A DNA stretch of 42,117 nt from an uncultured Bacilli bacterium (GTDB lineage: Bacteria; Bacillota_I; Bacilli_A; RF39; UBA660), in assembly GCA_934149325.1 (NCBI GenBank), contig CAKPEJ010000008.1:1-42117 (forward strand). The letters run 5' to 3'. The notes under the pieces are model-generated. The model searched no databases, was not told the origin of the DNA, and saw nothing but the letters and a program-made list of their open reading frames with translations. Within the stretch, counting starts at the first letter, position 1. Every line of letters starts with the position of its first letter. The translations under genes and the position numbers were made by a program. Positions 23,960-31,863 of the stretch are shown here, one piece after another.

Positions 23960-25211
23960 ATTTTAAAACATCGATTGCCTTTTCCATTTGCATATTATAT
24001 TTAATCATTTCAATACCACCAAATTGTTTTAATAATTCTTCTTTAGTCATATTGTATTTCTTAGATAATTCTTCTGCTTCTTTATCTGCATCTTCATCAG
24101 ATATTTCTATCTTTTCTAATATAGCAATTTCTTCTAATATAAATCTATATTGAACTCTCTTTAATGCTTCTTCTCTCATTTGATCTCTTAAAGCTTGTTC
24201 ATCTGAATTTGTAAATTGATAGAACATTTCAAGTGTTACACCTTGCATTTGTAAATTTTGTTCATATTGTTTTATCATTCTATCTATTTCTTCATTAACA
24301 AGTTCTTCTGGTACATCAACAGTAGTATTTTTATTTACAGCTTCTAATAAATCATCTACATATTTATTATCATTTTCATAATCTTTTTGAGCTTCTAATT
24401 CTACTTTAACTAAGTCTCTTAATTCTTCTTCTGTATTTACATTATCAAAACCTAAATCTAAGAAAAATTCTTTATCCATTTTTGGTTTTTCTTTTGTTTT
24501 TACTTCATGAACTTTAACCTTAAATACAGCATCTTTTCCTTTTAAATCTTCAGCATGATAATCTTCTGGGAATTTAACTTTTACATCTGTTTCTTCACCT
24601 GATTTTAAACCAATTAATTGTTCTTCAAATCCTGGAATAAATGATCCACTACCAATAACTAATGGATAGTTTTCACCCTTTCCACCTTCAAATGGAGTAT
24701 CACCTATAAATCCTTCAAAATCAATTATAGCAGTATCACCATTTTCTATCTTTCCATCTTTAACAACTATATCTGCATATTTATCTAGCAATTTTTCTAT
24801 TTCAGCATCTACTTCTTTTTTAGTTACTTTAGTTTCTGCTTTTTTAACACCTAAATCTTTATATTTTGATATTTTAACTTCTGGTTTAGTAGTTATAGTA
24901 AATAAGAATGTTATACCATTTTCATCTATTTTCTTTATATCTACTTTAGGTTCTATTATAGGAATTAAATTATCTTTTTTAACAGCACTTTCATATGCTT
25001 CTGGTAAAACATAATCAGCAGCTTCTAAATATAATGATTCTTTTCCAAATTTCTTTTCAAAAATATTTCTTGGACATTTACCTTTTCTAAATCCATCTAC
25101 TTTTATTTCTTTAACTTTTTTTTCAAAAGATGCATCTAATGCTTTTTCCCAAGCTTCATTTTCAATTTTTATTTCTATTTCATGTACATTATTTTTATTT
25201 TCTTTACTCAT
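23958..25211 (-). CDS. tig: Trigger factor
   Basis: Ribosome-associated chaperone and peptidyl-prolyl isomerase, 417 aa. The N-terminal ribosome-binding domain has the signature GFRKGKCPR. The FKBP-type PPIase domain lies at about residues 150-240 (GDTAIIDFEGFIGDTPFEGG, GSGSFIPGFEEQLIG). The helical C-terminal domain follows. The ATG at 25211 has GGAGG eight bases upstream; an in-frame TTG further up overlaps that site. Transcribed alone. Confidence 0.97.
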   Translation of the reverse strand: MSKENKNNVHEIEIKIENEAWEKALDASFEKKVKEIKVDGFRKGKCPRNIFEKKFGKESLYLEAADYVLPEAYESAVKKDNLIPIIEPKVDIKKIDENGITFLFTITTKPEVKISKYKDLGVKKAETKVTKKEVDAEIEKLLDKYADIVVKDGKIENGDTAIIDFEGFIGDTPFEGGKGENYPLVIGSGSFIPGFEEQLIGLKSGEETDVKVKFPEDYHAEDLKGKDAVFKVKVHEVKTKEKPKMDKEFFLDLGFDNVNTEEELRDLVKVELEAQKDYENDNKYVDDLLEAVNKNTTVDVPEELVNEEIDRMIKQYEQNLQMQGVTLEMFYQFTNSDEQALRDQMREEALKRVQYRFILEEIAILEKIEISDEDADKEAEELSKKYNMTKEELLKQFGGIEMIKYNMQMEKAIDVLK

Positions 25212-25237
25212 TTCTTTTTCCTCCAAACACTCTTAAT

Positions 25238-25266
25238 ATTATAACGTAAAAATGGTATTTATACAA
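25238..25266 (-). promoter_or_regulatory. Promoter of tig
   Basis: Minus-strand TTGTAT (25261-25266), 17-base spacer, TATAAT (25238-25243). Divergent from the tmcAL promoter. Confidence 0.7.
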
Positions 25267-25294
25267 CTAAAAATTTTATTTTACGTAAATAATA

Positions 25295-25303
25295 TGGTAA
25301 AAT
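25295..25303 (+). promoter_or_regulatory. Possible extended -10 promoter of tmcAL
   Basis: Plus-strand TGG-TAAAAT about 20 bases before the start. The palindrome TTTACGTAAA lies just upstream, between the two divergent promoters. Confidence 0.45.
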
Positions 25304-25322
25304 ATTTAAAGAGGTGAAAAAT

Positions 25323-26456
25323 ATGGACGTAATTGGAGTGATTGCTGAATATAATCCATTTCATAATGGACATTTATATCAAATAAATAAAATAAAAGAA
25401 ATGTTTCCAAATAGCACTATAGTTGCTATAATTACAGGATATTTTTCTCAAAGAGGAGATTCATCATTAATTAATAAATGGGACAAATGTGAAATTGCTA
25501 TTAAGAATGGTGTTGATTTAGTAGTAGAATTACCTTTTAAATATAGCGTTCAAAGTGCAGATACATTTGCTTATGCAGCAATAAAACTACTTAATGAATT
25601 AAAAATAAATTATCTTGTATTTGGTAGTGAATCAAATAATGTAGAAAAATTAAAAATAACAGCAAAAGCACAATTAAGTGAAACTTATCAAAATCTAATA
25701 AAAGAAGAATTAAAAAAAGGAATTAACTATCCTACCGCTTTAAATAATGCACTTTTAAGTATTACAAAAGAAAAAATAGATACACCAAATGATATACTAG
25801 CTCTTTCTTATATTAGAGAAATCATAAAGCAAAAAGCAAATATTACTCCTATATCCATCAAAAGAACAAATAATTATCATGATATAAATTTAAATGATAC
25901 TGTGACAAGTGCAAGTTCAATAAGAGAAAATATCTTAAAAAAGGATATAACAAAATATATTCCAAATAATTCTGTTAATTATTTAAAAACAAATTTGTCT
26001 TTTATTGAGAATTATTTTCCATATTTAAAATATAAAATAATTAGTGAAATTGATTCTCTTGATAAATATTTAGATGTAGATGAAGGAATCGAAAATAAAA
26101 TAAAAAAAGTAATATATAAATCAAATTCACTAGATGAACTTATAAATAACACTAAATCTAAAAGATATACTTATAGTAAATTAAAAAGAATGTATATTCA
26201 CATTCTTACAAGTTTTACAAAAGAAGAAAATGAAAATAAAGCTTTAGATTATATTAGAATTTTAGGTTTTAATAGTAAAGGTCAAAAATATCTTAATAAA
26301 ATAAAAAAAGAAATAAATATTGATGTTTATACTAAATTTAATAAAAATCTTGAATATGAATTAAAAATTGCTAATATATATTCAATTATATTTGATAATA
26401 AATATAAAGATGAAATAATAAAAAAAGAGATTACTGGTTTAATAAAACTTACGTAA
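25323..26456 (+). CDS. tmcAL: tRNA(Met) cytidine acetate ligase TmcAL
   Basis: Forms ac4C34 in the anticodon of elongator tRNA-Met from acetate and ATP via acetyl-AMP, the bacillary alternative to TmcA. The 377 residues start with the nucleotidyltransferase-like GVIAEYNPFHNGH (HxGH motif), then GYFSQRGDSSLINKW and LVFGSES, followed by a helical C-terminal part with SKLKRMYIHIL. The ATG at 25323 follows AGGTGA; the GTG within that site is rejected. Convergent with greA, seven bases apart; no terminator is visible between them. Confidence 0.92.
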   Translation: MDVIGVIAEYNPFHNGHLYQINKIKEMFPNSTIVAIITGYFSQRGDSSLINKWDKCEIAIKNGVDLVVELPFKYSVQSADTFAYAAIKLLNELKINYLVFGSESNNVEKLKITAKAQLSETYQNLIKEELKKGINYPTALNNALLSITKEKIDTPNDILALSYIREIIKQKANITPISIKRTNNYHDINLNDTVTSASSIRENILKKDITKYIPNNSVNYLKTNLSFIENYFPYLKYKIISEIDSLDKYLDVDEGIENKIKKVIYKSNSLDELINNTKSKRYTYSKLKRMYIHILTSFTKEENENKALDYIRILGFNSKGQKYLNKIKKEINIDVYTKFNKNLEYELKIANIYSIIFDNKYKDEIIKKEITGLIKLT

Positions 26457-26462
26457 TCTTTT

Positions 26463-26936
26463 TTATTTTATGCTTATTATTTCAACATCATAATTTCCAT
26501 TTGGACTTTCAACTGATGCAATATCTCCAACCTTTTTTCCTAAAACAGCTTTAGCAATTGGAGATTCATTTGATATTTTATTTTCAAATGGATCTGCTTC
26601 TGTACTACCAACAATTTCATATTCATCAGTATCATCATCATCTATATACTTAATTTCAACTGTTGAACCTATTCTTACTTCTGAAGAATCACCTTCTTCA
26701 ATAATTGTACCATTTTCTATTAAATATTCTAATTCTTTTATTCTTGCTTCTATTTGTCCTTGTTTTTCTCTAGCAGCATGATATTCAGCATTCTCAGATA
26801 AATCTCCTTGAGCTCTTGCTTCTTTTATAGAATTAATAACTTCTGGTCTTACAACAGTTTTTAAATTTTCAAGTTCACTCTTTAATTCTTCTAAACCTTT
26901 TTTAGTTATAAAATATTCTTGACTTGTTGTTGTCAT
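26463..26936 (-). CDS. greA: Transcription elongation factor GreA
   Basis: Rescues backtracked RNA polymerase by stimulating transcript cleavage. The 157 residues comprise an N-terminal coiled coil with the tip acidic motif GDLSENAEYHAAREKQ and a C-terminal FKBP-like domain (GSTVEIKYIDDDD, SPIAKAVLGKKVGD). The ATG at 26936 follows AGGTGA. It closes the alaS-to-greA block seen in B. subtilis; udk, which precedes greA there, is absent. Confidence 0.97.
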   Translation of the reverse strand: MTTTSQEYFITKKGLEELKSELENLKTVVRPEVINSIKEARAQGDLSENAEYHAAREKQGQIEARIKELEYLIENGTIIEEGDSSEVRIGSTVEIKYIDDDDTDEYEIVGSTEADPFENKISNESPIAKAVLGKKVGDIASVESPNGNYDVEIISIK

Positions 26937-26974
26937 AAAATTCACCTCTTCTACTAATAAAAAGTACGATTGAA

Positions 26975-27003
26975 ATGATATCACATTTAATTACTTTTGT
27001 CAA
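26975..27003 (-). promoter_or_regulatory. Promoter of greA
   Basis: Minus-strand consensus TTGACA (26998-27003), a 17-base spacer ending TGA, and TATCAT (26975-26980). It overlaps the last codons of trhP2. Confidence 0.8.
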
Positions 27004-28201
27004 TAAAGAAATTTACACGTAATAAATCATTTTCAGATACTTTTTTCTTTGATGGAATTCTTATTATTTCTTGTGGATGTTTAGCAGATTCCACAAATTC
27101 ACCATTTTCATTTTTAATATATTCAACCTTTAAATTAAATGATTCCTTCTTTGGCCCAAATATATTAATTATATCTCCCTTTTTAAAATTATTTCTTTGT
27201 TCAACAATTATTTCTTTACTTTCTTCATCGTAACCTTTTACAACACCTAAAAAATCTTGATTAGTATTTTCATCTCTACCAATATAGTATTGTTCATTTA
27301 CACCAGGTTTCTTATCAAAATATTGTGGAACTGTTTCTCTATTTGCACATCTATATAATTCTATTTCATCTTTTTTATTATATTCATATTTTCCATTTTT
27401 TTCATATTCATCTATTACTCTTCTATATACACTTATTAAAGTTGAAACGTAATAAATAGATTTCATTCTTCCCTCAATTTTAAAAGATTTTACACCCATA
27501 TCTATTAATTCTGGAATAAATTTTAATAAAGATAAATCTTTTGGCGCAACTGCGAAAGGTGTTTTATCATTTATTAAATTTTCATCTTTATCATATAAAT
27601 CAAATACCCATCTACATACTTGAGCACATCCACCTCTATTTGAATCTCTATTAGTCAAATAATTAGATAAAGTACATCTTCCACTATATCCCATACACAT
27701 AGCACCATGAATAAATACTTCTGTATCAATATGAGTACTATCAATTATACTTTTAATATCTCCTTTAGAACATTCTCTAGCAAGTACTACTCTTTTAACG
27801 CCTTCACTTTTATAAAACTTAACAGCTTCTCTATTAAGAGTTGAAGCTTGTGTACTTAAATGAAATTCAAGATTTATATTTTTCTCTTTTAAAAGATCTA
27901 ATATAAATAAATCTGAAGCAATAATTGCATCAACACCTATTTCTTCTAATTTTCTAAGATATTCTTCTAATCCATTTAAATCGTCATTATGAAATACTAT
28001 GTTAACTGTAACATATACTTTTGCTCCTCTTTCATGAGCATAATTTACACCTTCTTTTATTTCATCAAGTGTAAAATTTATTGCATTTGCTCTTAAACTA
28101 TAATCTTGACCACCAATATAAACTGCATCTGCACCATATAATATTGCCCATTTTAATCTTTCTAAATTACCTGCTGGTGCTAATAACTCTACCTTATTCA
28201 T
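26987..28201 (-). CDS. trhP2: U32 family tRNA hydroxylation protein TrhP2
   Basis: Member of peptidase family U32, now known to act in prephenate-dependent hydroxylation of U34 to ho5U in tRNA. The 404 residues form a TIM-barrel-like N-terminal part (LLAPAGNLERLKWAI, GADAVYIGGQDYSLR) with the cluster cysteines in FIHGAMCMGYSGRC and RGGCAQVCRW, and a C-terminal beta-barrel domain (about 300-400). It overlaps trhP1 by eight bases. In B. subtilis the same trmR-trhP1-trhP2 order (yrrMNO) holds. Confidence 0.92.
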   Translation of the reverse strand: MNKVELLAPAGNLERLKWAILYGADAVYIGGQDYSLRANAINFTLDEIKEGVNYAHERGAKVYVTVNIVFHNDDLNGLEEYLRKLEEIGVDAIIASDLFILDLLKEKNINLEFHLSTQASTLNREAVKFYKSEGVKRVVLARECSKGDIKSIIDSTHIDTEVFIHGAMCMGYSGRCTLSNYLTNRDSNRGGCAQVCRWVFDLYDKDENLINDKTPFAVAPKDLSLLKFIPELIDMGVKSFKIEGRMKSIYYVSTLISVYRRVIDEYEKNGKYEYNKKDEIELYRCANRETVPQYFDKKPGVNEQYYIGRDENTNQDFLGVVKGYDEESKEIIVEQRNNFKKGDIINIFGPKKESFNLKVEYIKNENGEFVESAKHPQEIIRIPSKKKVSENDLLRVNFFIDKSN

Positions 28202-29096
28202 AATCTTTCACCTTAAACACTGTTTTCTTATTTAAAAATCCATCACTTGTTTTTACATCAGTGTTTGCATCCCCAACTTGCTTTAACTTTTTAACAAATT
28301 CTTTATCTTCAGGAGCATTTATTAAAGCACAAAATGTCTCCATAATATTATAAAATTTATTTGATTCAATCATATAATCATTTAGTTCTATAAAATCTAT
28401 GTCATTTTTTATTAATTTTGGAAAATATTCTATACCATTTAATACTTCTGCTGAAAAGAAGTTAGTTTCACCTTTTTTTTCAACAATTGGGTATTTTTTG
28501 TTAGATATTTTATCTTCCATATAATATTTATCATATTTTTTTTCTTTACCTATAAACGAAAAATAATTACTAATTAAACTTCTTGATGATGTTGCCATAT
28601 TTAAATATCCATACAAGAAAACTCCTACTTTCATATTCGTCTTTTTCTTTATATCTATTATCTCATCAATAGTAAGTTCTGTACTTAAAAGTATTTTTTC
28701 AATTTTCCTTTTTTGCCAAAATTCAACTATTTTATAATTAGTTCCTAAATGATATGAATTCCAAACAAGATTTATATTTAAATTATTTTCTTTAACAATA
28801 TTATAAACTGCTGCATCACAAAAAGTAACACCTGCTATATCATATTTACTAAGATCAAATAGTAATTTTTTCAAATCATCTATTTGTGAATCATAAAATA
28901 ATTTATTTAGAGTTATATATATTAATTTATTTCTTTTCTTAACTATATTAATATAATCATCTAGTTCTTCCAATTTAATATAGTGATTAAAATTAATACT
29001 AAAGTTTTCAATTCCTAAAAAGAAACCTTGTATAGGATTCTCTAAATAAAAGTCAATATTTTCTTTTTTTGGTAAAGATACATATATTTCAGTCAT
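28194..29096 (-). CDS. trhP1: U32 family protein TrhP1
   Basis: Shorter U32 paralogue, 300 aa, the YrrN-type partner of TrhP2 in ho5U34 formation. Barrel segments are recognisable (IYVSLPKKENIDFYLE, IGVFLYG-type FLYGYLNMATSSRSLISNYF), but the four clustered cysteines present in TrhP2 are missing here: the equivalent position reads YLNMATSSRSL. It is therefore probably non-catalytic or structural. Start shares one base with the trmR stop; AGGAG upstream. Confidence 0.85.
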   Translation of the reverse strand: MTEIYVSLPKKENIDFYLENPIQGFFLGIENFSINFNHYIKLEELDDYINIVKKRNKLIYITLNKLFYDSQIDDLKKLLFDLSKYDIAGVTFCDAAVYNIVKENNLNINLVWNSYHLGTNYKIVEFWQKRKIEKILLSTELTIDEIIDIKKKTNMKVGVFLYGYLNMATSSRSLISNYFSFIGKEKKYDKYYMEDKISNKKYPIVEKKGETNFFSAEVLNGIEYFPKLIKNDIDFIELNDYMIESNKFYNIMETFCALINAPEDKEFVKKLKQVGDANTDVKTSDGFLNKKTVFKVKDYE

Positions 29097-29695
29097 TAAA
29101 ACACTCCTTTTTTTACAGTTATAGCAATTCCATCTCCTACTTTGTAAAATTTTGTATCATAATTATCATTTTCTTCTAGAAATGTAATATATTTTTTTAA
29201 TTTTGTTACAAGTTGTCTTAAATTTCTATTTTCAATAGTATCTACTTCATTAACTAAACCATGAAAATTCATATTATCACTAACTATAACACCATCATCT
29301 TCTATATTTTTTGAAAATTTATTAAAAAATTTTGTATATTGTCCTTTAGCAGCATCTATAAATAACATATCAAATTTATCTGTTAAATCAACATTTAAAT
29401 CAAGTGCGTCTCCAAGTATTAATGTAATTCTTTTATCTAATTTAAATTTCTTTATATTTTTTACTGCTTCTATGTATCTTTCTTGATCTCTTTCTATAGA
29501 TACTATATGAATATTTTTATTTACTAAAGCCATACGAATAGCTGAATAACCTATTGCTGTTCCTATTTCTAGAATAGTTTTAATTTCATTTTTTTCAATA
29601 AATTTACATAAAAAATTCATACCTCTTTTATTCATAATTGGAACACTATGTTCTTCTGCATATTCTTCCATTTCTTTTATATTTTCATCTATCAT
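29096..29695 (-). CDS. trmR: tRNA 5-hydroxyuridine methyltransferase TrmR
   Basis: Class I SAM-dependent O-methyltransferase (YrrM type, 199 aa) that methylates ho5U34 to mo5U34. Motif I is ILEIGTAIGYSAIRMA, the acidic ribose-binding residue is in VSIERDQE, and the metal-site region is MLFIDAAKGQYTKFF with IVSDNMNFHG. With trhP1 and trhP2 it makes up a complete ho5U-to-mo5U branch. Ribosome binding site AGGAG is about 12 bases from the ATG. Confidence 0.92.
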   Translation of the reverse strand: MIDENIKEMEEYAEEHSVPIMNKRGMNFLCKFIEKNEIKTILEIGTAIGYSAIRMALVNKNIHIVSIERDQERYIEAVKNIKKFKLDKRITLILGDALDLNVDLTDKFDMLFIDAAKGQYTKFFNKFSKNIEDDGVIVSDNMNFHGLVNEVDTIENRNLRQLVTKLKKYITFLEENDNYDTKFYKVGDGIAITVKKGVF

Positions 29696-29713
29696 AAAAT
29701 TTCATTACTCCTT

Positions 29714-29742
29714 AAAAATGAATAATCTAAAAATTATTCATT
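29714..29742 (-). terminator. Terminator-like hairpin between DUF1292 gene and trmR
   Basis: Minus-strand stem AATGAATAAT / ATTATTCATT with a six-base loop starting at the stop codon, then TTTAAGGAG. The T-run is short, so it is probably an attenuator inside the operon. Confidence 0.5.
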
Positions 29743-30015
29743 GTCTTTTTTATCTGTTAATGATGATAAAATTCCTTCTATCATTTTCCATTCTTCTTCT
29801 GTTTCAATCATACCTAAATCAGACTCATCTTTATCAGGTTCATATGTTGATGCATATGTTCTTATTTGACCATTTTCATCTGTTGTACCATCTGTATATA
29901 TAATATAATTTTTACCTGTTTTTTCCATATCAAATGTAAAAAGTACTGTACATTCTATTTTATTTCCATTTGAATCAATACAAGTAAATGTATTTTCTTT
30001 ATTCATTTCTTTCAT
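29734..30015 (-). CDS. DUF1292 protein (YrzB family)
   Basis: An acidic 93-residue protein with the DUF1292 pattern: NTFTCIDSNGNKIECTVLFTF, then KNYIIYTDGTT and the acidic C-terminus. Members are widespread in Bacillota, always near ruvX and ireB, with no known function. The ATG at 30015 follows GGATGAT and lies four bases after ruvX. Confidence 0.88.
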   Translation of the reverse strand: MKEMNKENTFTCIDSNGNKIECTVLFTFDMEKTGKNYIIYTDGTTDENGQIRTYASTYEPDKDESDLGMIETEEEWKMIEGILSSLTDKKDNE

Positions 30016-30019
30016 ATTA

Positions 30020-30439
30020 TCATCCTTTTCTACTATCTAAATACCTTTGAAGAATTATATTAGCTGCTAATGAATCAACATGTTTTTTTCTTTTTTTTCT
30101 TGATAAATCTCCTTGAAGCATAATATTATGTGCCTCTACACTACTCATTCTTTCATCTTGCATTATAACTTCTATATCAAAATTATCTAAAAGAATATCA
30201 CTAAAATTCATACTTCTTTTAGCAGCATCTCCTAAAGTATTATTCATATTTTTAGGCAAACCTAAGACTACTGTCTTTATCTCAAATTCATCTATTATCT
30301 CTTTTAATTCATCTAAAACACTATTATAATCTTCTTCATTAAAATGAATAGTTTTATATGAAGACGCTATTATACCTGATTTATCACTTAATGATATTCC
30401 TAGTGTTTTTGTTCCTAAATCTAATCCTAAATATCTCAT
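30020..30439 (-). CDS. ruvX: Putative pre-16S rRNA nuclease / Holliday junction resolvase-like RuvX (YqgF)
   Basis: RNase H-like fold protein, 139 aa, implicated in 16S rRNA 5' end processing. N-terminal GLDLGTKTLGISLSD carries the first catalytic aspartate, VVLGLPKNMN and the DERMSSVEA block follow, and the final aspartate is in KHVDSLAA. It overlaps the ireB stop by one base (TAATG). Gene order ireB-ruvX-DUF1292 is standard for Bacilli. Confidence 0.95.
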   Translation of the reverse strand: MRYLGLDLGTKTLGISLSDKSGIIASSYKTIHFNEEDYNSVLDELKEIIDEFEIKTVVLGLPKNMNNTLGDAAKRSMNFSDILLDNFDIEVIMQDERMSSVEAHNIMLQGDLSRKKRKKHVDSLAANIILQRYLDSRKG

Positions 30440-30684
30440 TATTTCATATAATTTCTAAGAAGTACTTCAACTATTTGAGTTCTTTCTAACTTAGATATTT
30501 TCTTTCTAGATTCTTTATATGTAGAAATGTATCCAGGGTCACCACTTATTAAATAACCAACGATTTGATTTATTGCATTATATCCCTTTTCTTCAAGAGC
30601 TTCATAAACTTCTTTCAAAACTTGACTAACTAATACATTATCAATATCATTAACGTCAAATAAACATGTAGTATTTGAATTCAT
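30439..30684 (-). CDS. ireB: IreB family regulatory phosphoprotein (DUF965)
   Basis: An 81-residue protein with the family core CLFDVND, then GYNAINQIVGYLISGDPGYIS and KLERTQIVEVLL. In Enterococcus faecalis IreB is a substrate of the PASTA kinase IreK and lowers cephalosporin resistance; threonines near the N-terminus (here NTT at residues 4-6) are the type of site modified there. The ATG at 30684 follows AGAGGTGAT; longer readings would include the promoter. Normally next to alaS; here mltG lies between. Confidence 0.93.
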   Translation of the reverse strand: MNSNTTCLFDVNDIDNVLVSQVLKEVYEALEEKGYNAINQIVGYLISGDPGYISTYKESRKKISKLERTQIVEVLLRNYMK

Positions 30685-30718
30685 TTTTATCACCTCTTTA
30701 TAAAAAATTACTATATGT

Positions 30719-30727
30719 AGTATAACA
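30719..30727 (-). promoter_or_regulatory. Extended -10 promoter of ireB operon
   Basis: Minus-strand TGT-TATACT, about 35 bases before ireB; the -35 position falls inside the mltG terminator and is weak. Confidence 0.6.
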
Positions 30728-30733
30728 TACTTC

Positions 30734-30762
30734 GACAAAAAAAGAAACACCCATGTTTCTTT
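30734..30762 (-). terminator. Terminator after mltG
   Basis: Minus-strand nine-base stem AAAGAAACA / TGTTTCTTT with loop TGGG, followed by TTTTTTG. Confidence 0.85.
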
Positions 30763-31853
30763 TAATATTCATACCATAAACTTTTTGATTTTAATTCTGA
30801 TATAATTTTTGAATGCTCACTAGCTGTTTTTGTAAAATATACTTTCATGTTTTTATCTGCTACAAAATAATAATAATCATTAGGTGTATATTCTAAAGCT
30901 GCTACTATAGCATCTTTACTAGGGTTACATATTGGACCTACAGGTAATTTTCCTGCATTAGCTGCTGATCTAGTATTATATGGATTACTACTATTTATTT
31001 CTTTAGTATATAAATCTCTTTCACCTAGTTCAATTTTAAATGCATAATATGTTGTTACATCGCTACCTAAACTCATATTTGCATTTAATCTATTCATAAA
31101 TACACCTGCAATATTTTTTCTATCTTCTAAGGAAACTCCTTCACTTTCTACCATAGATGCAAGAGTTAACACTTTATGAACAGTTAGATTTTTTTCTTGT
31201 ATTTCAGCTTTATATTTAGTTAAAATTGTATCAGTTTGATCTAATAATTTTTCAAATATTTCTTTTACAGTAACATTTTCTTTAAATTTATATGTATCAG
31301 GTGCCAAATAACCTTCTAAAGGATAATATATATTTTCATTTAATACTTCATCAGTTAAAAACCAATATTTATTAATTAAAGAATTTATATATTTTTTATC
31401 TGCTAAAACCTTAAAAACATCGTCATAACTATTTGCAGTATTTTTTTCTATTGTTTTAGCTATTACTCTCATAGTTTTTCCTTCGTGAAAAGTAATAGTT
31501 ATTTCATCACTAGTAACATTACTACCTTTTTTTAATATTTCAAATATTTCTTTAGGTTTCATATTTTTATTAAGTACAAAGTCTCCAGCCTTTAAATCAT
31601 TAACTTTATTTAACTTAACATATACAAGCATAAATTTTTCATTTCTAATTAAATTTTTTTCTTTTAATACATGAACTATATCTCTAAGTCCACTTCCTTC
31701 AGTGATAGTTAATCTAACTTTTTCACTTTCTTTTGATATTGGATTAACATTTAGAAGGCAAAAACCAATTCCAATTAACATTATAATAACTATTATTGCT
31801 GGTAATATATATTTTTTTATTCCTCTTTTTTTACTCTTTTTCTTCTTTTCCAT
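30762..31853 (-). CDS. mltG: Endolytic murein transglycosylase MltG
   Basis: Membrane-bound lytic transglycosylase that cuts nascent glycan strands and sets their length. The 363 residues comprise a lysine-rich N-terminus, a membrane segment at about 14-34, a LysM-like subdomain (about 45-110) and the YceG catalytic domain with E236 in LASMVESEG, then GVFMNRL, LGSDVTTYYAF, YNTRSAANAGKLPVGPI and the family ending ALEYTPNDYYYFVAD. In B. subtilis this gene (yrrL) follows the ireB-ruvX-DUF1292 set; here it precedes it. It ends the T-box transcript. Confidence 0.95.
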   Translation of the reverse strand: MEKKKKSKKRGIKKYILPAIIVIIMLIGIGFCLLNVNPISKESEKVRLTITEGSGLRDIVHVLKEKNLIRNEKFMLVYVKLNKVNDLKAGDFVLNKNMKPKEIFEILKKGSNVTSDEITITFHEGKTMRVIAKTIEKNTANSYDDVFKVLADKKYINSLINKYWFLTDEVLNENIYYPLEGYLAPDTYKFKENVTVKEIFEKLLDQTDTILTKYKAEIQEKNLTVHKVLTLASMVESEGVSLEDRKNIAGVFMNRLNANMSLGSDVTTYYAFKIELGERDLYTKEINSSNPYNTRSAANAGKLPVGPICNPSKDAIVAALEYTPNDYYYFVADKNMKVYFTKTASEHSKIISELKSKSLWYEY

Positions 31854-31863
31854 ATTTTTACTC

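Noticed and set aside
30685..30750. A longer N-terminus for IreB
   Set aside because: It would be encoded by the terminator, promoter and ribosome binding site region; the family starts close to the CLFD motif.
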